Shown piece by piece: positions 1 through 4,786 of a stretch of DNA of 10,675 nucleotides (its first letter is position 1; each line of letters opens with the position of its first letter). Under the pieces are notes generated by a model that searched no databases, was not told the DNA's origin, and worked only from the letters and a program-made list of their open reading frames with translations. The position numbers and the translations under genes were made by a program. Origin of the DNA: RGIG9079 sp964567845 (lineage in GTDB: Bacteria; Bacteroidota; Bacteroidia; Bacteroidales; Marinifilaceae); NCBI GenBank assembly GCA_964567845.1, contig CAZMOG010000068.1, positions 1 to 10,675 of the forward strand, in the 5' to 3' direction.

Positions 1-37
1 TGCTCCAGTTACCACCGCGAAGCACACGATTAGAGCC
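1..37 (-). repeat. DGR template repeat (TR), partial, cut by window edge
   Basis: Read on the minus strand, this stretch is a second copy of the start of the variable repeat at 330-366, aligned without gaps over 37 bases. Seven positions differ. Six of them (1, 4, 9, 10, 30, 31) are every T on the plus strand, meaning every adenine of the coding-sense template; the seventh (position 3) is a G in the template and an A in the VR. Homology stops sharply at 37/38. The copy is not coding: in the frame matching the VR protein (GSNRVLRGGNWS), a TAG stop lies at 38-40, just upstream. Adenine-specific differences between a non-coding template and the 3' end of a C-type-lectin-fold gene define diversity-generating retroelements. 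The rest of the template lies left of position 1. Confidence 0.87.
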
Positions 38-59
38 CTAACGACACTACCCAATTTTG

Positions 60-91
60 CCTTTTGCGTTTTTATTGAAAAACGCAAAAGG
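60..91. other. Perfect 14-bp stem hairpin just upstream of TR
   Basis: Bases 60-73 and 78-91 are exact reverse complements around a 4-base loop (74-77). It sits about 22 bases from the TR boundary, inside the VR-TR spacer. No run of T follows on either strand, so it is not a typical intrinsic terminator. It may shape the template RNA or mark its 5' end; that role is inference. Confidence 0.7.
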
Positions 92-125
92 GCTTGGGAC
101 AATATTGCATATTGCATTATTCCTA

Positions 126-199
126 CGCTCTTGTTTGTTAACAGGGAATGGGCATGCAATGCTCCGCATTGCGCTTATTCCCTTACTCAAACAAGAGCG
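126..199. other. Long nested inverted repeat in VR-TR spacer
   Basis: Three nested perfect stems share one axis: 126-137 with 188-199 (12 bp), 143-149 with 177-183 (7 bp), and 156-162 with 166-172 (7 bp, 3-base loop). Together they form one extended, bulged hairpin of 74 bases. No T-run follows on the minus strand. Its place between the target gene and the template suggests a structured part of the DGR RNA or a DNA cruciform, which is inference. Confidence 0.7.
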
Positions 200-200
200 G

Positions 201-244
201 TTAGCTTACAATTATGGTGCAAAAAGCACTATGTTGTAAACTAA
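201..244. other. Hairpin at the VR 3' end, possible retrohoming cruciform
   Basis: Bases 201-204 pair with 241-244, 206-211 with 234-239, and 214-220 with 226-232 (including a G-T pair) around an AAAAA loop, with one mismatch and a small bulge. The stem takes in the stop codon of the diversified gene. In studied DGRs a hairpin or cruciform directly after the VR aids target recognition; the position fits, but function here is inferred. Confidence 0.6.
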
Positions 245-1914
245 AGGGCCAGGCGGAAGCCGTAGTCGTTGCCCCTGCTGTCGGGATAGTTGCCGTAACG
301 ATCCGAAACACGACAGTCGTCCGCATTGACGTACCAGCCACCACCGCGAAGCACACGAACAGAGCCGGTTGCAGGACCCGTAGGATTGGTGGTTGGTGAA
401 GTGCTGTAATAACCTGAATTATACCAATCACTGCACCACTCACAAACATTTCCTGTCATATCATATAAACCCAACTCATTAGGAAGTTTGGTGCCTACGG
501 CGTGGGTTGAATGCGAACCATCACCATCAGGATCGGAATTATTGTAATACCAAGCAACATCGTCAATAGTGTTACTGCCACTATATTCATATCCCATGGA
601 ATTATTACCGCCACGTGCGGCAAACTCCCACTCCGCCTCGGTAGGTAAACGGAATGTCAAACCTGTCAACCTATTTAATTCAGGAAGAAAATAATTAACT
701 ATATCATCCCAACTTACACCCTTCACCGGCAAATCATCACCGGGATCACTATACATTACAGCTATCCACTCCTCATGGGTAACCTCAAACTTACCCATAT
801 AATAATCATTTGTAAGAGTTACACTATGAACAGGTTGCTCATCACCATAAGCATCTTCATCATCACTTCCCATCATAAATGTACCACCCTCAACCAATAC
901 CATATTGTTTACCAAATTTGTCAACACTCTCTTCTGGGCATCTGTCGCATCGGAAGACCAGGTTATGGTTAAACCGCTACCTTGTGCCGGAGTTTCACCC
1001 TCCCAACCATCGATTGTGCCATTAACAGTACTTGACTTAGGGGTTCCGGTGAACTCGTACTTCTTACCCTTGACAATCATAGGAGAATCTATATCGTAAA
1101 CGCAAGTGGTGCCTGCCTGAGTGGTCAAGGTCAATGTTACCTCTTTACCACTTAAATCCATTGGAGGGAGCATCATATAGAATGTACCCATCTCGCCTGT
1201 AGTACCTGAACAATTTGTTAAAGACAAATCTATACGATCCGATGTGGTACTTGAAACAAATGACACTGCCTGGGCAGTCAAATCATAACTTCCGGTTGTA
1301 GGTATAACAGAAGAACTTGCTGTCAGTGTCAACTTGGTATAAGTGGTGGTCGCCGGATACTTGACATTAAATATCACTATTGCACCCAAATGGTGAAAGC
1401 TGAATGAAACTGTTCCTCCGCTCGCTATTGTCCAATCTGAATAGGTATAGTCATACGCTCCTGCTCCGCAAGTTGTGCCATTCTGACTTTGGCCCAAGTA
1501 ACTAACAGGTATCTGCTCCTTCATTTCGGCGGATTCGAAGTTTGCTTTATCAAAGGGATAGTAAGCATTATATTCCAAACCACTCTTCAATGCCCAATAA
1601 CCGCCATCGAACTGAGCGGTGGCCTTACCTACCTGATCTACAGGAATCTCAAAAGGCTCCTGATAACCTTCACGTGGAAAAATACCTATTACATCATCCT
1701 CAGCCCATATCGGAAGGTAATTATTGGCCGGATCCATTGTGGTACGACCGCCATTACCATCCTCAAACTTATCTACCGAGAACAATACTTGAACCACATC
1801 GGACTCAACTCCGACGGTTTTACCTACCTCTTTAAACTCGACTACTTCATTACACGAAGTAAATGCCATGGCTACTACAACTGCCATAAACAACCTTGAA
1901 ATTACTCGTATCAT
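241..1914 (-). CDS. DGR-diversified surface lipoprotein: fimbrillin-like N-terminal half, FGE/C-type-lectin-fold C-terminal half
   Basis: The protein has 557 residues. Residues 1-20 are a lipoprotein signal (charged start, hydrophobic core) ending at Cys21 in FTSC, so it is probably lipid-anchored and exported to the outer membrane. Residues of about 40-310 resemble Mfa/fimbrillin-like proteins (PF13149 type), including an IWAEDDVIGIF stretch at 69-79. Residues 337-557 are a formylglycine-generating-enzyme-like domain: MVLVEGGTFMMGS (338-350), FRLPTEAEWEFAARGG (421-436), GLYDMTGNVCEWCSDWY (482-498), and a C-terminal GFRLAL. The last 41 codons are the variable repeat. In DGR targets this fold carries the variable ligand-binding surface and is not expected to be an enzyme. 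A pilus-tip or surface adhesin role is inferred from the fimbrillin half. A 38-residue gene lies 57 bases upstream, probably in the same transcript. Met10 is a possible but less likely start, because it would shorten the signal peptide. Confidence 0.93.
   Translation of the reverse strand: MIRVISRLFMAVVVAMAFTSCNEVVEFKEVGKTVGVESDVVQVLFSVDKFEDGNGGRTTMDPANNYLPIWAEDDVIGIFPREGYQEPFEIPVDQVGKATAQFDGGYWALKSGLEYNAYYPFDKANFESAEMKEQIPVSYLGQSQNGTTCGAGAYDYTYSDWTIASGGTVSFSFHHLGAIVIFNVKYPATTTYTKLTLTASSSVIPTTGSYDLTAQAVSFVSSTTSDRIDLSLTNCSGTTGEMGTFYMMLPPMDLSGKEVTLTLTTQAGTTCVYDIDSPMIVKGKKYEFTGTPKSSTVNGTIDGWEGETPAQGSGLTITWSSDATDAQKRVLTNLVNNMVLVEGGTFMMGSDDEDAYGDEQPVHSVTLTNDYYMGKFEVTHEEWIAVMYSDPGDDLPVKGVSWDDIVNYFLPELNRLTGLTFRLPTEAEWEFAARGGNNSMGYEYSGSNTIDDVAWYYNNSDPDGDGSHSTHAVGTKLPNELGLYDMTGNVCEWCSDWYNSGYYSTSPTTNPTGPATGSVRVLRGGGWYVNADDCRVSDRYGNYPDSRGNDYGFRLAL
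244..366 (-). repeat. DGR variable repeat (VR) encoding residues 517-557
   Basis: This is the diversified 3' end of the lipoprotein gene, from Gly517 to Leu557. The first 37 bases (366-330) can be compared with the template at 37-1. Template adenines have been replaced at codons 519 (AAT in template, GTT here), 526 (AAC, now GGC) and 528 (AGC, now TAC, including the one non-adenine change); the first base of the following codon (529) also differs. The constant parts (RVLRGG, W527, and probably CRVS 534-537 and GFRLAL 552-557) form the scaffold. By analogy with related DGR targets, further variable residues are likely among 529-533, 538-546 and 548-551, but their template lies outside the window. 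Confidence 0.87.
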
Positions 1915-1971
1915 AATCAGAACTCTTAATTAATTCACTACTAACTCATAACGGTTCACTTCTAACTAAAA

Positions 1972-2088
1972 TTAACCCCAAGGATCGAATGAACCTTCGG
2001 CTCCTACACTTTGAGCAAAACCTTGCTCAACTTGAACCTCCACAATCTCCACTTGTGGAGACTCGTAACTCTCATTTTTTGTATTCAT
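1972..2088 (-). CDS. Small 38-residue peptide upstream of the DGR target
   Basis: An ATG at 2088-2086 opens a 38-codon frame that ends in TAA at 1974-1972. The peptide is acidic with no signal sequence, beginning MNTKNESYESPQVEIVEVQV and ending FDPWG, with an EQGFAQS stretch at about 21-27. Short proteins of this look (tyrosine-proline start, alternating V/E strand, then GFA and a Gly/Asp-rich tail) occur in Bacteroidales, often beside cell-surface genes, but I know of no assigned function. It lies 57 bases ahead of the lipoprotein gene on the same strand, so the two are likely co-transcribed. Support is protein-like composition, position and family resemblance; the short length leaves some doubt. 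Confidence 0.65.
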   Translation of the reverse strand: MNTKNESYESPQVEIVEVQVEQGFAQSVGAEGSFDPWG

Positions 2089-2141
2089 AACTGTAATTTT
2101 TAATTGTTTATATTTTTTTCAAATTGTACAAACGCACAAAT

Positions 2142-2166
2142 GCCGACCTGTTTTACACAAGTCGGC
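2142..2166. other. Hairpin in the leader of the DGR target operon
   Basis: GCCGAC (2142-2147) pairs with GTCGGC (2161-2166), extended after one mismatch by three more pairs. It lies 54 bases before the small peptide gene on the minus strand. No T-run follows directly on either strand, so it is more likely a leader structure or protein site than a terminator. Confidence 0.45.
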
Positions 2167-2207
2167 TATAATGTAATCAACTATAGTTTCAGATTCTAAT
2201 TCACGTA

Positions 2208-2231
2208 CCCCCCCCGAAAGACCTGTCTTTC
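2208..2231. other. Eight-C homopolymer next to a 16-base inverted repeat
   Basis: A run of eight C (2208-2215; G on the strand of the DGR target) directly touches GAAAGACCTGTCTTTC (2216-2231), whose 7-base arms are perfect complements. It stands out in an otherwise AT-rich intergenic stretch, about 120 bases upstream of the small peptide gene. I cannot place a convincing TAnnTTTG promoter for that operon; a near match with one extra spacer base (TACAATTTG) is at 2121-2129 on the minus strand. Confidence 0.4.
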
Positions 2232-2421
2232 AGACACTTAGTAAAATCAAGGTTGATTATCATTTGTTTTTCCATAGGGTTTTGTGAATATTAACAACAA
2301 AAATATCCCCTTTTAACTATTATTAAAAATATTTTTAAGTCCAAATTAGTTCACACGACACTTCACCTACCCTCGCCAAATCTACATTTAAAAGCCATAT
2401 TTGGCAGATCACGCCCAAATC

Positions 2422-2441
2422 AATCACAACATATTGTGATT
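2422..2441. promoter_or_regulatory. Operator-like palindrome O1 upstream of hipB
   Basis: AATCACAA (2422-2429) and TTGTGATT (2434-2441) are perfect 8-base inverted arms around CATA. It lies about 90 bases upstream of the predicted -7 box and is a likely HipB site by similarity to the site at 2482-2501. Confidence 0.55.
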
Positions 2442-2481
2442 TTTGTGAAATTTACCCTAAAAAACATCCAAATCACACCAC

Positions 2482-2501
2482 ATTAACAATATATTGTGAA
2501 T
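2482..2501. promoter_or_regulatory. Operator-like palindrome O2 upstream of hipB
   Basis: The core ACAATATATTGT (2486-2497) is a perfect 12-base palindrome, and the symmetry continues to 2482 and 2501 with one mismatched pair. It ends about 5 bases before the predicted -33 element, so a bound repressor would sit against RNA polymerase. Confidence 0.6.
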
Positions 2502-2505
2502 TTCC

Positions 2506-2537
2506 CTTGTTTCATTCGTAAAAATACCCTATATTTG
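2506..2537 (+). promoter_or_regulatory. Bacteroidota-type promoter of hipBST
   Basis: TATATTTG at 2530-2537 matches the Bacteroidota -7 consensus TAnnTTTG exactly, with CTTG at 2506-2509 as a weak -33 element 20 bases upstream. The hipB ATG begins 26 bases after the -7 box. Confidence 0.65.
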
Positions 2538-2545
2538 CGTCAAAT

Positions 2546-2562
2546 ACCAATATACTGCGAAT
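2546..2562. promoter_or_regulatory. Degenerate third operator-like site O3 at the hipB start
   Basis: CAATATACTGCGAAT (2548-2562) differs from the right part of the 2482-2501 site at two positions. It runs up to the hipB start codon, in the place of a ribosome-binding site. A repressor bound here would lie on the initial transcribed region. Confidence 0.4.
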
Positions 2563-2760
2563 ATGAAAGAATTAGGCATGCAAATCAAAGCTCGTAGATT
2601 AGCCCTTAAAATCAAACAGCAAGAACTTGCAGATTTAGCTGTTGTTAGCATAAATACGATTGTTGCCATAGAACGAGGCACAGGAAATCCTTGTATTGAT
2701 ACATTGCTTTCTGTATGCAATGTTTTAGGGCTACAACTTATAACCAAATTAAAGGATTGA
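2563..2760 (+). CDS. hipB: HipB-like XRE-family antitoxin/repressor
   Basis: This 65-residue protein is essentially one Cro/C1-type helix-turn-helix domain. The recognition unit is roughly residues 19-38 (QQELADLAVVSINTIVAIERG), followed by the usual IDTLLSVCNVLGLQL helix. It is shorter than E. coli HipB (88 residues), lacking a C-terminal extension. It is the first gene of a tight three-gene set: hipS starts 4 bases after its stop. In HipBST modules HipB binds operator DNA and represses the operon, alone or in a complex with the other subunits. The palindromes directly upstream fit autoregulation. No clear Shine-Dalgarno is present, which is common in this phylum. Met6 (2578) is an alternative start. 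Confidence 0.88.
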   Translation: MKELGMQIKARRLALKIKQQELADLAVVSINTIVAIERGTGNPCIDTLLSVCNVLGLQLITKLKD

Positions 2761-2764
2761 CATT

Positions 2765-3091
2765 ATGAGACAATGTGAAGTATATCTACACGGTATAAAG
2801 ACCGGAGTATTGGTCGAAAATGATAATCGAGAGTTTACGTTTACCTACGATAAGGCATATCTGTTGAATGAGAATTGTGAAGCAGTAAGCCTGACACTAC
2901 CTCTTCGTTCAGAGCCATACAATTCACCTTTCTTGTTCTCTGTGTTTGCCAATATGCTATCGGAAGGGGATAATCGCCAAATACAATCCCAACTACTTCG
3001 CATAGATCCTGAAGATGATTTTGGAATATTATTGTCAACTTGTAAATTTGATACAGTTGGAGCCATTACGATTAAACCTATAGAACAATGA
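2765..3091 (+). CDS. hipS: HipS-like antitoxin (stand-alone HipA N-terminal subdomain)
   Basis: The 108-residue protein matches the N-subdomain 1 of HipA-family kinases: a VYLHGIKTGVL strand pair at 6-16, FTFTYDKAYL at 24-33, SLTLPLRS at 42-49, FANMLSEGDNRQ at 61-72 and DTVGAITI at 96-103. In single-chain HipA this part is fused to the kinase. Here it is a separate gene ending in an ATGA overlap with the kinase gene, which implies translational coupling. In the characterised E. coli O127 HipBST system the small HipS is the actual antitoxin that counteracts HipT. The same role is inferred here from gene order, size and domain content. Met1 at 2765 is supported by the 4-base spacing from hipB. 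Confidence 0.87.
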   Translation: MRQCEVYLHGIKTGVLVENDNREFTFTYDKAYLLNENCEAVSLTLPLRSEPYNSPFLFSVFANMLSEGDNRQIQSQLLRIDPEDDFGILLSTCKFDTVGAITIKPIEQ

Positions 3092-4083
3092 AAGAATTAA
3101 CAGTTTGCCCATCCTCTTTGCAACAGGGCCATAACACCTATTCACCGGTCGCTCGAAGAGCTTTGTTTAACGGTCACGCTGTATCTCATATATTCTCAGA
3201 GCCAAGTCCTGACACAGACACTGTTGAGTCAAATGAAGCAGTAAAGAGTGTTGGACGCATATCACTCTCCGGAGCTCAACCCAAATTTTCCATTCTTGTA
3301 GATGATGACAAACTACGTTATGTTCGTGAGGGAGAACAAGGAACATTTATTCTTAAACCTCGTCCCACAGCATACCAAATAATACATAGGGATTTTTGTG
3401 TAACCAATGAACACGTAACTATGCAAATTGCATCACAGGTATATGGTATTGAAACAGCTGCAAATGCACTTTGCTTCTTCGCAGATGGCACCCCTGCATA
3501 TATTACACGCAGATTTGACGTACATAGTAAAGGTAAATACAAACAAGAGGATTTCGCTGCTTTATTGGGTTATACAAAAGATAATGCAGGGGCTAATTAT
3601 AAATATGACAAAGCCAGCTACGAAGAGTGCGCAGAGATAATACATCGCTATGTCAAAGCTACACTGATTGATATACGCAGATTCTTCCGCATAATCCTCT
3701 TCAATTTTGTCACATTGAATGATGATGCACACCTCAAGAACTTCTCGTTGATAGAACGTAATGGTGAATATCGTTTATCTCCAGCATACGACCTAATCAA
3801 TACATCGCTGCAACTTATGGAACCCCGTATATTTGCCCTTGATAAAGGTCTATTTAAGGAGGGAATGGCTTTTTCCGACACCCATACAATTAGGCGCGCT
3901 GACTTTGAAGAGTTTGGCAAACGCATTGGACTTCCGGAAAAAGTAATAAAACAAGATATTGATATGTTTGCCGCAGAACAGCCTTTGGTTAAAGAATTGC
4001 TTGACCGTTCATTCCTTTCACCATCATTGCAGAAACAATATTGGATGGCATTCGACTACAGACGCAAAATGCTTAATTTTTAA
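3088..4083 (+). CDS. hipT: HipT-like serine/threonine kinase toxin (HipA family)
   Basis: This 331-residue HipA-type kinase lacks the N-terminal subdomain, which the preceding gene encodes. The glycine-rich/autophosphorylation loop is SLSGAQPKFS at 59-68, with two serines (S59, S61) spaced SxS as in HipT. The ATP-binding lysine is probably K90 in FILKP. The catalytic loop is NDDAHLKNFS at 211-220, with D213 as catalytic base and N218 as metal ligand, and D235 in AYDL is the second metal-binding aspartate. All key residues look intact, so the toxin is likely functional. E. coli HipT phosphorylates tryptophanyl-tRNA synthetase and HipA phosphorylates GltX; the substrate here cannot be read from sequence. 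The gene overlaps hipS by 4 bases and ends at a strong hairpin. Confidence 0.9.
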   Translation: MKELTVCPSSLQQGHNTYSPVARRALFNGHAVSHIFSEPSPDTDTVESNEAVKSVGRISLSGAQPKFSILVDDDKLRYVREGEQGTFILKPRPTAYQIIHRDFCVTNEHVTMQIASQVYGIETAANALCFFADGTPAYITRRFDVHSKGKYKQEDFAALLGYTKDNAGANYKYDKASYEECAEIIHRYVKATLIDIRRFFRIILFNFVTLNDDAHLKNFSLIERNGEYRLSPAYDLINTSLQLMEPRIFALDKGLFKEGMAFSDTHTIRRADFEEFGKRIGLPEKVIKQDIDMFAAEQPLVKELLDRSFLSPSLQKQYWMAFDYRRKMLNF

Positions 4084-4096
4084 ACACTAATAACAC

Positions 4097-4133
4097 AATT
4101 CGGTCGGTAACTCTCAACGCTCCCGACCGAATT
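4097..4133. terminator. Bidirectional hairpin terminator between hipT and higA
   Basis: AATTCGGTCGG (4097-4107) pairs perfectly with CCGACCGAATT (4123-4133) around a 15-base loop. It starts 14 bases after the hipT stop and ends 4 bases before the higA stop, between convergent genes. The T-tracts are short on both sides, so termination strength is uncertain. Confidence 0.7.
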
Positions 4134-4137
4134 TGTA

Positions 4138-4470
4138 TTACAGCACAGCTGCCATTTTTCGTATCTGCTGTAAACAAGCCATTAATCCGCTATCCTTACG
4201 AGCCATGTGATAATTATAATCAGACTGTAACCCAATCCATAGTTTTGCCTCTATACCTAAAGCCGCCTCTATCTTCATAGCTGTCTCTATTGATATTGAA
4301 CGTTTAGAGTTTAATATCTCGTTAAGAGCGGTATATGACATTCCTATTGTCTCTGCAAACTTCTTTTGCGAAATTTTTCTAACCTGTAACTCCTCCTTCA
4401 ACACCTCGCCCGGATGTGTCGGCTCAAAAGGCATTATATCATTGACTCCGTATATCTTCTTTGACTCCAT
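4138..4470 (-). CDS. higA: HigA-family XRE antitoxin/regulator without adjacent toxin
   Basis: The 110-residue protein carries the HigA/VapI addiction-antidote signature: THPGEVLKEEL (18-28), then a helix-turn-helix with ISQKKFAETIGMSYTALNEILNSKR (33-57) and SIETAMKIEAALGI (60-73), and a LQSDYNYHMARKD tail. HigA proteins bind operator DNA and neutralise a RelE-like HigB ribonuclease, whose gene normally lies directly upstream. Here the upstream 316 bases contain no such gene and hold only this gene's own promoter and operator, so it is an orphan antitoxin or a freestanding regulator. Met1 (4470) fits the promoter position, with about 27 bases of leader; Met13 is an alternative that would keep the whole domain. 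It is convergent with hipT. Confidence 0.88.
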   Translation of the reverse strand: MESKKIYGVNDIMPFEPTHPGEVLKEELQVRKISQKKFAETIGMSYTALNEILNSKRSISIETAMKIEAALGIEAKLWIGLQSDYNYHMARKDSGLMACLQQIRKMAAVL

Positions 4471-4502
4471 ATCTATTTATAATGGTTACTTTAACACTTT
4501 GA

Positions 4503-4535
4503 CAAAGATAACGTATTCAAAATAAAATTCACAAA
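4503..4535 (-). promoter_or_regulatory. Bacteroidota-type promoter of higA
   Basis: On the minus strand, TATCTTTG (4510-4503) matches TAnnTTTG exactly, and TTTG (4535-4532) lies 21 bases upstream, the expected -33 position. The start codon is about 32 bases after the -7 box. Confidence 0.75.
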
Positions 4536-4547
4536 TTATGTGAATTT
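4525..4547. promoter_or_regulatory. Operator-like palindrome over the higA -33 box
   Basis: AAATTCACA (4525-4533) and TGTGAATTT (4539-4547) are perfect 9-base inverted arms with a 5-base spacer. The left arm and spacer cover the -33 TTTG, so a dimer bound here would block the promoter. Autorepression by HigA is the simplest reading. The half-site resembles those upstream of hipB. Confidence 0.65.
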
Positions 4548-4754
4548 ATTATTTTAAACATAGTTACTTCACTCCTACCAATTCAACTAATTCTCCCACT
4601 ATTCAAAATTTCAGTACAAATATAATTATTTTACTTTATTTATATTATGTATATATTGTTATTTTCATTTAACTTCTAAAAAACTCGCACAACTCCTACT
4701 CATAACTATCCCTAATTAACAAACTCTCCGTATTTCACTAATCCAAAAATATTG
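4548..4754. other. AT-rich intergenic stretch without a gene
   Basis: Between the higA operator and the dehydrogenase promoter I see only AT-rich sequence with frequent stops in all frames. No remnant of a HigB-type toxin gene, no RNA gene and no clear repeat could be made out. Confidence 0.5.
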
Positions 4755-4762
4755 TATATTTG
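4732..4762 (+). promoter_or_regulatory. Bacteroidota-type promoter of the dehydrogenase gene
   Basis: TATATTTG at 4755-4762 matches TAnnTTTG, with TTTC (4732-4735) 19 bases upstream as a weak -33 element. It supports the ATG at 4787 as the start and argues against the in-frame TTG at 4760, which lies inside the box itself. Confidence 0.7.
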
Positions 4763-4786
4763 CACTCTATAAACAAAACAACACCT

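Larger units (their letters stand above)
2282..2562 (+). promoter_or_regulatory. Upstream region of hipBST with repeated TTGTGAA/TCACAA half-sites
   Basis: This AT-rich stretch has no gene. It carries many copies of a TTGTGA-type half-site or its complement (about 2282, 2424, 2434, 2443, 2494, and a degenerate one at 2554). Three fall in palindromes listed separately. It also holds a perfect 16-base AT palindrome (2323-2338) and a 7-bp inverted repeat (2375-2381 with 2399-2405). The pattern is what an autorepressing XRE-family antitoxin would bind. Confidence 0.55.

Noticed and set aside
1..60. Start of a second FGE-like gene or a tandem duplicate of the lipoprotein
   Set aside because: The frame matching the protein has a TAG directly upstream of the homologous part, homology begins abruptly, and differences fall on template adenines. 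A DGR template repeat explains this better than a gene fragment.
60..199. Intrinsic terminators after the lipoprotein gene
   Set aside because: The stems are strong, but neither is followed by a T-run on the minus strand, so I list them only as structures.
2323..2338. Perfect 16-base palindrome TTAAAAATATTTTTAA
   Set aside because: It is composed only of A and T in an AT-rich stretch, so chance or DNA bending is a sufficient explanation; not reported as a specific site.
2375..2405. 7-bp inverted repeat GCCAAAT/ATTTGGC with a 17-base loop
   Set aside because: Short stem and long loop, with no clear relation to a gene start or end.
4471..4760. Remnant HigB toxin gene upstream of higA
   Set aside because: No RelE-like frame or fragment could be recognised on either strand; the stretch is AT-rich with frequent stops.
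4760..4786. TTG start for the dehydrogenase, adding nine residues
   Set aside because: The TTG is part of the TATATTTG promoter box and the extra residues do not fit the family; the ATG at 4787 gives the normal start.
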